Assembly (NCBI GenBank): GCA_034189195.1
Contig: JAXHVI010000090.1
Span: 1-7,836 of the forward strand
Length of the DNA stretch: 7,836 nt
Reading direction: 5' to 3'
Origin: Desulfosudis sp034189195
GTDB taxonomy: Bacteria > Desulfobacterota > Desulfobacteria > Desulfobacterales > Desulfosudaceae
The position numbers and the translations under genes are program-made. The notes below the pieces were generated by a model, which saw nothing but the letters and a program-made list of their open reading frames with translations, was not told the DNA's origin and searched no databases. Positions 1 through 5,999 of the stretch are shown piece after piece; positions within the stretch are counted from its first letter, which is position 1; each line of letters begins with the position of its first letter.

Positions 1-139
1 GGCGTTCGTAGTAAGCCACAGCGGCATCGTTGACCTCGCCCATGGCCACGTTGACCGTCAATGCCGGCATGATGATCCGGTTGGGCAGGGTCATGGATTT
101 GATGGTGATCGGTTCTAACAGGTGTTTGAATGATGGCAT
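1..139 (-). CDS. NADH:flavin oxidoreductase, old yellow enzyme family (N-terminal fragment, cut by window edge)
   Basis: Only the first 46 codons are in the window; the gene continues past position 1. The translation begins MPSFKHLLEPITIKS and continues with LPNRIIMPAL and a stretch ending AAVAYYER. This is the usual opening of the FMN-binding TIM barrel of old-yellow-enzyme and 2,4-dienoyl-CoA-reductase-like proteins: a 'LFEPI.IG...L.NRI.M.PM' first strand, then a 'G..ND..v.YYE.R' segment. Such enzymes reduce activated C=C bonds or related electrophiles with NAD(P)H in the cytoplasm; the substrate cannot be told from this fragment. The ATG is supported by an AGAGG ribosome-binding site at 146-150, six bases upstream. 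The gene lies 56 nt downstream of the MarR gene on the same strand, with no terminator visible between them, so a two-gene operon is likely. Family assignment is fairly secure. Whether it is the short single-domain form or the long form with an added Fe-S/FAD part cannot be seen. Confidence 0.8.
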   Translation of the reverse strand, partial: MPSFKHLLEPITIKSMTLPNRIIMPALTVNVAMGEVNDAAVAYYER

Positions 140-145
140 GGCAGA

Positions 146-150
146 CCTCT
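146..150 (-). promoter_or_regulatory. Ribosome-binding site of the flavin oxidoreductase gene
   Basis: Read on the minus strand the bases are AGAGG, followed by six bases and then the ATG at 139-137. This supports the chosen start of the partial gene at the left edge. Confidence 0.6.
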
Positions 151-195
151 TGTTTATCTGGGTTGATAATCTTTAGACGCAGGCATTCCCGTGAA

Positions 196-696
196 TCATC
201 TTTTGCTGTTCGGCTGCCCGGCCACCGGCACGGCGTCCTCAGCCGCAATCAGGGCCATCAGTGCCTGTTTGAATACACCCTGCCGGTGCCTGGGAAAAAC
301 CTTTAAAATCTCTTTATTGGCATGAAGACGAAGGGCACGGAGTTCTGTCTTCATGCCCAGGCTCTTGTCGGTCAGGCAGATGCGAATGGCCCGCCGGTCA
401 TCCGGGTCGGGCTGGCGGAATACAAAGCCGGCCCGCTCCAGCCGGTCCACCAGCCCGGTAAGGGTGGCGGAATCAAACCGCAGCAGTTCACCGATCACCT
501 TGGGGGACATGCAGTCCGACAGCCACAGGCATTCGATGATCAGGTACTGGGCCGGGGTCAGGCCGTAAGGTTCCAGGGCGGCACGAAGATGCTTCTGGGC
601 GGTCTGGGCGGCCCTGGACAAAAGAAAACAGACGCAGGAACGGGGGTCATCCGCATCATCAAGCATATGGCTGTTTTTCATATTTTTATCTTGCAT
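196..696 (-). CDS. MarR-family transcriptional regulator
   Basis: A 166-residue cytoplasmic DNA-binding protein of normal MarR length. The winged helix-turn-helix is clear. GLTPAQYLIIECLW (about 45-58) begins the domain, MSPKVIGELLRFDSATLTGLVDRLERAGF (63-91) holds the helix-turn-helix and recognition helix, and DPDDRRAIRICLTD (97-110) is the wing with the family's DxR...LT signature. The flanking helices (about 20-42 and 111-155) would form the dimer interface. Members usually repress their own operon and release DNA on binding a ligand or on cysteine oxidation. There are five cysteines: 21, 23, 56, 62 and 107. Cys23, in VCFLL, aligns by eye with the reactive Cys15 of Bacillus OhrR, although the OhrR tyrosines 29 and 40 are not matched. 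The start is ATG 696, because an in-frame TAG lies just upstream. It has no visible Shine-Dalgarno, so starts at Met6 (681) or Met11 (666) are possible. It is probably co-transcribed with the flavin oxidoreductase gene and divergent from PFOR. The ligand is unknown. Confidence 0.92.
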   Translation of the reverse strand: MQDKNMKNSHMLDDADDPRSCVCFLLSRAAQTAQKHLRAALEPYGLTPAQYLIIECLWLSDCMSPKVIGELLRFDSATLTGLVDRLERAGFVFRQPDPDDRRAIRICLTDKSLGMKTELRALRLHANKEILKVFPRHRQGVFKQALMALIAAEDAVPVAGQPNSKR

Positions 697-713
697 ACGA
701 AATATCTATATGC
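693..713. promoter_or_regulatory. Possible MarR autorepression operator (imperfect inverted repeat)
   Basis: GCATA at 693-697 and TATGC at 709-713 form five-base inverted arms around an 11-base centre. The element covers the -10 box of the marR promoter and the ATG start codon, which is a classic place for self-repression. The symmetry inside the arms is poor, so this could be chance in AT-rich DNA. Confidence 0.25.
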
Positions 714-733
714 CAGAGATTTTCTCCTGTCAA
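705..733 (-). promoter_or_regulatory. Sigma-70 type promoter of the marR-flavin oxidoreductase operon
   Basis: On the minus strand there is a perfect -35 TTGACA (complement of 728-733), a 17-base spacer and a -10-like TATAGA (complement of 705-710, 4 of 6 to consensus). Transcription would start near 696-699, at or within a few bases of the ATG at 696. The mRNA would then be leaderless, or translation would begin at an internal ATG. The location is right for the operon, but the start has not been measured. Confidence 0.6.
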
Positions 734-811
734 TCAAATTTTCCATTCTCCGCCGGCCATCGACCAAGGCCGTACCATAATCGTGAAATCAGGCGCATAA
801 AAAACCGGAAA

Positions 812-831
812 TGTAAAAATATCTGTTTACA
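812..831. promoter_or_regulatory. Candidate operator over the PFOR -35 box (20-bp inverted repeat)
   Basis: TGTAAA at 812-817 and TTTACA at 826-831 are perfect six-base inverted arms with an eight-base centre; 8 of the 10 mirrored pairs match overall. The right arm is itself the -35 hexamer of the PFOR promoter, so a bound dimer would block RNA polymerase. The arms and spacing do not fit the Rex, FNR/HcpR or CRP consensus forms I know. The adjacent divergent MarR protein is the simplest candidate to bind here; that is inference. Confidence 0.4.
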
Positions 832-854
832 CATCCCACTTTTTAGGCTAAGAT
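826..854 (+). promoter_or_regulatory. Sigma-70 type promoter of the PFOR gene
   Basis: The -35 box is TTTACA (826-831, 5 of 6 to consensus), followed by a 17-base spacer and a -10 box TAAGAT (849-854). Transcription would begin near 861, giving a leader of about 80 nt before the ATG at 940. This is the best promoter-like match upstream of the gene on this strand. Confidence 0.6.
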
Positions 855-927
855 CGACAACTGTCCAAAAAATATGGAAAATTCGAGGCATAAGTATTTT
901 TTAATCAAGAACACCGCCGCTTTTCAC

Positions 928-933
928 AAGGAG
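928..933 (+). promoter_or_regulatory. Ribosome-binding site of the PFOR gene
   Basis: AAGGAG lies six bases before the ATG at 940. It is a near-consensus Shine-Dalgarno and fixes the PFOR start, suggesting strong translation. Confidence 0.85.
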
Positions 934-939
934 TAGCAC

Positions 940-3900
940 ATGGGAAAAATGAAAACAGTCGACGGTAATACCGCTGCGGCCCACGTGGCATACGCCATGA
1001 GTGACGTTGCAGCCATCTACCCCATCACCCCCTCCTCACCCATCGGTGAAGTTGCCGACGAATGGGCTGCCAACGGCAGAAAAAATATTTTCGGCAATCC
1101 GCTTCTGGTCAGGCAACTCGAGTCTGAGGCCGGGGCCGCGGCATCGGTCCACGGCGCCCTGGCCGCCGGGGCCCTCACCTCCACCTTTACCGCCTCCCAG
1201 GGCCTGCTGCTGATGATCCCCAACATGTATAAAATGGTGGGGGAGTTGCTGCCCGGCGTACTCCACGTAACGGCCCGGTCCATTGCCGGCCATGCCCTGT
1301 CCATTTTCGGCGACCACCAGGATGTGATGGCGGTGCGCCAGACCGGCTGCTGCATGATCGCGTCGGCATCGGTCCAGGAGGCCATGGACCTGGGCCTGGT
1401 GGCCCATCTTGCCGCCATTGAAACCAGCCTTCCCTTTGTCCATTTCTTTGACGGGTTCCGCACATCCCACGAAATTCAGAAAATCGAGATGATCGATTAC
1501 GCGGACATGGCCAAGCTGGTCAACCTTGACGCGGTCAAGGCGTTCCGCCGGCGGGCCGCAAACCCGGAACGGCCGGAACTGCGGGGCACGGCCCAGAACC
1601 CGGACATCTATTTTCAGGCCATTGAAGCATCCAACCCCTATTACAACCGGGCCCCCGCGACCATCGCCGCCTACATGAAAAAGGTGAGCAAGCTCACCGG
1701 ACGCAGATATAAGCCCTTTGACTATACCGGCGCGCCGGACGCAAAACATATCGTCATCTCCATGGGGTCCTCCTGTGAGACCATTGAGGAAACCATCAAA
1801 TACCTGAAGGCCAAGGGCGAAAAAATCGGCCTGGTCAAGGTGCGCATGTACCGGCCCTTCTCTCCCGAGCACCTGTTTGCCGTCATTCCCGACACGGTCA
1901 GGCGAATCACGGTTCTGGACCGCACCAAGGAGCGCGGCGCCCTGGGCGACCCCCTGTATACGGATATATGCACCGCCTACATGGAACGCCGGGAGACGCC
2001 CCTGATCCTGTCCGGCCGCTACGGTCTGAGTTCCAAGGAGTTCACGCCGAGCATGGTAAAAGCGGTGTTTGACAACATGAAAAAGAAGGCCCCCAAAAAC
2101 CATTTTACCGTGGGCATCACCGATGATGTAACGAACACCTCCCTGGAGGTCACCGAAACCCTGGACACCGCGCCCAGGGGCACCATCCAGTGCAAGTTCT
2201 GGGGGCTGGGGGCCGACGGCACCGTTGGCGCCAACAAAAGCGCCATCAAGATCATCGGGGACCACACCGACATGTACGCCCAGGCCTATTTCGCCTACGA
2301 CTCCAAGAAGTCGGGCGGGGTTACCATGAGCCACCTGCGGTTCGGCAAAAAGCCCATTCAGTCCACCTACCTGATCGATTCGGCGGACTACATCGCCTGC
2401 CACAAGGCCAGCTATGTCCATATTTACGACCTGCTGGAGGGTATCAAGACCGGCGGCACCTTTCTGCTCAACTCGGACTGGACCGCCGAGCAGATGGAGG
2501 CCGAGCTGCCCGCGGCCATGCGGCGCACCATTGCCCGCAAAAAGCTCAGGTTCTACAACATCGACGCCGTGAAAATCGCCGGGGAGCTGGGTCTGGGCGG
2601 ACGCATCAACATGATCATGCAGACCGCCTTTTTCAAGCTGGCCAACGTGATTCCGGTCAAAGACGCCATTGCTTATCTCAAGGAACAGATCAGGGAGATG
2701 TTCGGCAAAAAAGGCGACAACATCGTGAAGATGAACTGCGACGCCGTGGACAAGACGCTGGAAAACATTGTCGAGATCAAATACCCGGCCTCCTGGGCCG
2801 ACGCGGACATTCCCGCGGCTGCCGACGAAGGTCTGCCCGAATTTGTCACCAGGGTGATGCGGCCCATGCTGGCCCAGCAGGGCGACAAGCTGCCGGTAAG
2901 CGCCTTTTCGCCCGACGGTATTTTCCCTGTGGGCACCACCCGGTATGAAAAACGGGGCATTGCCATCAAGGTGCCCCAGTGGATTCCCGAAAACTGCATT
3001 CAGTGCAACCAGTGTTCCCTGGTCTGCCCCCACGCAGCCATCCGGCCGGCGCTGCTCACCGCGGACGAGGTGAAAAAGGCCCCGGACGCCTTTACCACGA
3101 TTGAGGCAAAGGGCAAGGGACTTGAAGGATATGCCTTCCGTGTTCAGGTCAGCCCCCTGGACTGCATGGGGTGCGGCAGTTGCGCCGCCGTATGCCCGGC
3201 CAAGACGCCGGCCCTGGTCATGCAGCCACTGGCCACCCAGACCGGCACCGAAATTCCAAACTACGAATACACCCTGACCCTGCCCATTCGGGACGACCTG
3301 CTGGACAGGGAGAGCCTCAAGGGCAGCCAGTTCGCCCAGCCCCTGCTGGAGTTCTCCGGGGCCTGCGCCGGGTGCGGGGAAACCCCCTATGCCAAGCTGC
3401 TGACCCAGCTGTTCGGCGAACGCATGGTCATCGGCAACGCCACGGGCTGCACCTCCATCTGGGGCGGTTCCGCGCCGTCCATTCCTTACTGCACCAACAG
3501 GGAGGGTTTCGGTCCCACCTGGGGCAACTCCCTGTTTGAAGATCCGGCGGAATTTACCTACGGCATGTTTCTGGGACACACCCAGCAGCGGGCCCAGCTG
3601 GCCGACCTGATGCGCCAGGCCCTGGAAACCGGTGTGGACAGCGACCTGGCAGCGGCCATGACCGGGTGGCTGGAAAACATGAAAGACGCCAAGGCCTCCC
3701 GCCGGTACGGGGACCAGCTCAAGGCCCTGCTGCCGAAACACGCCAAAAAACCCCTGCTGGCAAAAATACTGGAGGGCGCAACACTCTTTACCAAAAAGTC
3801 CTACTGGGTCTTTCTTGGAGACGGCGCGGCCTACGACATCGCCTTTGGCGGCGTTGACCACGTGCTGGCCAGCGGCGAAGACATCAACATCATGGTGTAC

Positions 3901-4473
3901 GACACCGAGGTCTATTCCAACACCGGGGGCCAGTCCTCCAAGGCCACGCCCACCGGTTCCATCGCCAAGTTCGCGGCCTCGGGCAAGAAAACCGCCAAAA
4001 AGGACCTGGGCGCCATGGCCATGAGCTACGGATACGTTTACGTGGCCAGCATCGGCATGGGCGCCAACAAGCAGCAGACCCTCAAGGCCATGCTGGAGGC
4101 CGAAGCCTATGACGGCCCGTCGCTGATCATGTGCTATTCCCCCTGCATCAACCACGGCATTAAAAAAGGCATGGGCAGAAGCCAGGAAGAGACCCGGCTG
4201 GCCGTGGAATCCGGCTACTGGCCCCTGTACCGGTACAACCCCATGCTCAAGGCCGAGGGCAAAAACCCCTTTATCCTGGATTCCAGGGCCCCCAACGGCA
4301 CATTGCGGGAATTTCTGGCCGGAGAGGTACGGTATGCGGCCCTTGAAAAGACCTTTCCCGAAGAGGCGAAAAAACTTACCGCCAAACTGGAAGCCGAGTA
4401 CAACGAGCGGTACGAACGGCTTCGCCAGCTGGCCCAGGGATGCGCGGTCGAAGACGCAGCCGATAAGAAATAA
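940..4473 (+). CDS. nifJ: Pyruvate:ferredoxin (flavodoxin) oxidoreductase, homodimeric type
   Basis: This 1177-residue cytoplasmic enzyme oxidatively decarboxylates pyruvate to acetyl-CoA and CO2, passing electrons to ferredoxin or flavodoxin. All parts of the single-chain family are present in order. The N-terminal thiamine-pyrophosphate domain has YPITPSSP with Thr30, then Glu63 and Arg113, which match the catalytic Thr31, Glu64 and Arg114 of the Desulfovibrio africanus enzyme. Next come domain II and the conserved GLGADGTVGANK segment (about 422-433). A two-cluster ferredoxin domain has Cys686/689/692/696 and Cys742/745/748/752. The second thiamine domain supplies the proximal cluster ligands Cys809, Cys812, Cys837 and Cys1069, and Mg2+/thiamine residues Asp961, Thr989 and Asn994. 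The length fits the common form; the extra C-terminal segment of the 1232-residue D. africanus protein is absent. One oddity is that the usual GGDGWAYDIGYGG motif reads LGDGAAYDIAFGG (959-971). The start is set by AAGGAG at 928-933. Family and function are secure; a preference for another 2-oxoacid cannot be excluded. Confidence 0.97.
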   Translation: MGKMKTVDGNTAAAHVAYAMSDVAAIYPITPSSPIGEVADEWAANGRKNIFGNPLLVRQLESEAGAAASVHGALAAGALTSTFTASQGLLLMIPNMYKMVGELLPGVLHVTARSIAGHALSIFGDHQDVMAVRQTGCCMIASASVQEAMDLGLVAHLAAIETSLPFVHFFDGFRTSHEIQKIEMIDYADMAKLVNLDAVKAFRRRAANPERPELRGTAQNPDIYFQAIEASNPYYNRAPATIAAYMKKVSKLTGRRYKPFDYTGAPDAKHIVISMGSSCETIEETIKYLKAKGEKIGLVKVRMYRPFSPEHLFAVIPDTVRRITVLDRTKERGALGDPLYTDICTAYMERRETPLILSGRYGLSSKEFTPSMVKAVFDNMKKKAPKNHFTVGITDDVTNTSLEVTETLDTAPRGTIQCKFWGLGADGTVGANKSAIKIIGDHTDMYAQAYFAYDSKKSGGVTMSHLRFGKKPIQSTYLIDSADYIACHKASYVHIYDLLEGIKTGGTFLLNSDWTAEQMEAELPAAMRRTIARKKLRFYNIDAVKIAGELGLGGRINMIMQTAFFKLANVIPVKDAIAYLKEQIREMFGKKGDNIVKMNCDAVDKTLENIVEIKYPASWADADIPAAADEGLPEFVTRVMRPMLAQQGDKLPVSAFSPDGIFPVGTTRYEKRGIAIKVPQWIPENCIQCNQCSLVCPHAAIRPALLTADEVKKAPDAFTTIEAKGKGLEGYAFRVQVSPLDCMGCGSCAAVCPAKTPALVMQPLATQTGTEIPNYEYTLTLPIRDDLLDRESLKGSQFAQPLLEFSGACAGCGETPYAKLLTQLFGERMVIGNATGCTSIWGGSAPSIPYCTNREGFGPTWGNSLFEDPAEFTYGMFLGHTQQRAQLADLMRQALETGVDSDLAAAMTGWLENMKDAKASRRYGDQLKALLPKHAKKPLLAKILEGATLFTKKSYWVFLGDGAAYDIAFGGVDHVLASGEDINIMVYDTEVYSNTGGQSSKATPTGSIAKFAASGKKTAKKDLGAMAMSYGYVYVASIGMGANKQQTLKAMLEAEAYDGPSLIMCYSPCINHGIKKGMGRSQEETRLAVESGYWPLYRYNPMLKAEGKNPFILDSRAPNGTLREFLAGEVRYAALEKTFPEEAKKLTAKLEAEYNERYERLRQLAQGCAVEDAADKK

Positions 4474-4501
4474 CCCTGTTGCGGTGAACAGTCCGTCAAT
4501 C

Positions 4502-4534
4502 AATGCGCCGGTATGGAACTCATACCGGCGCATT
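4502..4534 (+). terminator. Perfect 14-bp stem-loop between PFOR and the exporter gene
   Basis: Bases 4502-4515 pair perfectly with 4521-4534 around a five-base loop (GAACT), giving a GC-rich hairpin that starts 28 nt after the PFOR stop codon. The following bases (4535-4540) are CGTTTC rather than a run of T. It is therefore not a textbook intrinsic terminator. It may terminate weakly, act as an mRNA-end stabiliser, or set the ratio of PFOR to exporter transcript. The structure is certain; its role is inferred. Confidence 0.6.
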
Positions 4535-4551
4535 CGTTTCGGATAAAAAGT

Positions 4552-5943
4552 ATGGAGTCTCTGCGAACATCAAAACGGGCCGTGCTGATCGTGGCTACGG
4601 TGACCACCTTCATGGGGCCGTTCATGGTCTCCGGCGTCAACATCGTGCTGCCGGCCATGGGCACTGATTTTGCCGCCGGCGCCGTGCTGCTGAGCTGGGT
4701 GGCCAACGCCTACCTGCTCTCCACCGCCGTGATGCTGGTGCCTGTAGCCAAGATCGCGGACATGGCCGGGCGCAGAAAAATATTTATTTACGGCATCGGC
4801 CTGTTTACCGTGGCCACCGTTCTGATCGCCTGCGCCCCGACGATCTGGATGGTGATCGGGCTCCGAATGCTTCAGGGAGTGGGGGCGGCCATGGTCTCCA
4901 CCACGGGCATCGCCATCGTGGCCGCCGTGTTTCCGGTATCGGAACGGGGCCGGGCCATCGGCATCACCGTGGCCGCGGTCTATATCGGGCTCTCCACCGG
5001 GCCTTTTGCCGCCGGTTATCTGTCGGCCCTGTGGGGCTGGCGCAGCCTGTTTCTGGCCACCTTTCCCATGGGCCTTCTTTCGGTCTATCTTGCCGCCACC
5101 ATGATCAGGGATGAATGGACCCCTGCCGCGGGCCAGCCCCTGGACATCACCGGCGCGCTGCTTTATGGCTTCTGCCTGGTGCTGCTGATGGCCGGGCTCT
5201 CCGGCATGCCGGGGATAAAAGGAGTAATGGCGCTGGTCGGGGCAGTGGCCTGTTTTTGCGCGTTTATCCGGCAGGAGCTAAACGTCGCCTCTCCCGTGGT
5301 GGAGATCGCCCTGTTTCAGAAGAACCGGGGGTTTGCCTTTTCCAGCCTGGCGGCCCTGATCAACTATGCCGCCACCTTTGCCGTGGCCTTTTACCTGAGC
5401 CTCTACCTTCAGTATATCAAGGCCATGACACCCCAGACCGCCGGCCTTGTCCTGATCACCCAGCCGGTGGTCATGGCCCTGTTTTCCCCTCTGGCCGGCC
5501 GGCTTTCGGACCGGTTTGAACCCGGTGCCATCGCATCCCTGGGCATGTCCCTGTGCGCCACGGGCCTGCTGCTGCTGCTGGCCCTTCTGAACGGCGGTTC
5601 CGGCATTTCCCGTATTGTCGCCACTCTGCTTCTCCTGGGCCTGGGGTTTGCCCTGTTTTCCTCGCCCAACATGAACGCCATCATGAGCAGCGTGGCGCCG
5701 GCCCATTACGGCCTGGCCTCGGGCACCGTGGCCACCATGCGGCTGATCGGCCAGATGCTGAGCATGGCCATTGCCACCCTCTTTTTTGCCCTGTTCATCG
5801 GCGACGTCCAGATCACGCCGGAAACCCACGCCGCCTTTTTGCAGGCCATGCGGCTGGGCTTTGCCGTGTGCTGCGGCCTCTGCCTGATCGGCATCTACTT
5901 TTCCTGGAACCGGGGATCGATTCGTGCCGATACCGGCTCCTGA
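4552..5943 (+). CDS. Major facilitator superfamily exporter, DHA2 (14-helix, EmrB/QacA-like) type
   Basis: A 463-residue inner-membrane protein built almost wholly of hydrophobic segments. I count about 14 by eye, as expected for proton-driven DHA2 drug exporters. After helix 2 comes motif A (KIADMAGRRKIF, 67-78), with Asp70 and the Arg74-Arg75-Lys76 cluster. The fifth-helix antiporter motif C region reads GLSTGPFAAGYL. In helix 1 the family pattern 'LDxTIVNVALP' appears as FMVSGVNIVLP (24-34), so the usual Asp is Met25. This resembles an 'MTPFM.S.iNIALP' subgroup I recall among anaerobes. The reading frame extends upstream to ATG 4513, but that codon lies inside the stem-loop with no ribosome-binding site. 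ATG 4552, preceded by GGA at 4541-4543, puts helix 1 close to the N-terminus as usual and is preferred. The gene lies 78 nt after PFOR on the same strand. No membrane-fusion partner (EmrA type) is in the window. The exported substrate is unknown. Confidence 0.88.
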   Translation: MESLRTSKRAVLIVATVTTFMGPFMVSGVNIVLPAMGTDFAAGAVLLSWVANAYLLSTAVMLVPVAKIADMAGRRKIFIYGIGLFTVATVLIACAPTIWMVIGLRMLQGVGAAMVSTTGIAIVAAVFPVSERGRAIGITVAAVYIGLSTGPFAAGYLSALWGWRSLFLATFPMGLLSVYLAATMIRDEWTPAAGQPLDITGALLYGFCLVLLMAGLSGMPGIKGVMALVGAVACFCAFIRQELNVASPVVEIALFQKNRGFAFSSLAALINYAATFAVAFYLSLYLQYIKAMTPQTAGLVLITQPVVMALFSPLAGRLSDRFEPGAIASLGMSLCATGLLLLLALLNGGSGISRIVATLLLLGLGFALFSSPNMNAIMSSVAPAHYGLASGTVATMRLIGQMLSMAIATLFFALFIGDVQITPETHAAFLQAMRLGFAVCCGLCLIGIYFSWNRGSIRADTGS

Positions 5944-5999
5944 CCAAAGGGACGATTGTCTTTGACTGTTTTGTGAAAGTTGCGGTTACCCTGGAATAC

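Noticed and set aside
754..772. CGGCC-N9-GGCCG inverted repeat between the two divergent promoters
   Set aside because: The arms are only five bases and lie upstream of both -35 boxes, so it is not in either transcript. A GC-only short repeat is weak evidence for an operator.
710..904. Small plus-strand open frame of 64 codons in the divergent control region
   Set aside because: It runs through both promoters and the candidate operator, has no ribosome-binding site, and the translation looks like random basic sequence.
2190..2948. 252-codon open frame within PFOR in another plus-strand frame
   Set aside because: It is Arg/Gly/His-rich, typical of an off-frame reading of GC-rich coding DNA; PFOR is uninterrupted through this stretch.
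4476..4491. CTGTT-N6-AACAG small hairpin right after the PFOR stop codon
   Set aside because: A five-base stem is too weak to call as a terminator; the 14-bp hairpin just downstream is the more likely functional structure.
1036..4533. A very long open frame (1165 codons) antisense to PFOR
   Set aside because: It mirrors the PFOR gene on the other strand, has a low-complexity Gly/His/Val-rich translation with no recognisable domain, and stays open because of the GC-rich codon bias of PFOR.
5944..5999. Possible bidirectional terminator between the convergent exporter and TMTC-like genes
   Set aside because: I found no convincing inverted repeat with a T-run in these 56 bases on either strand.
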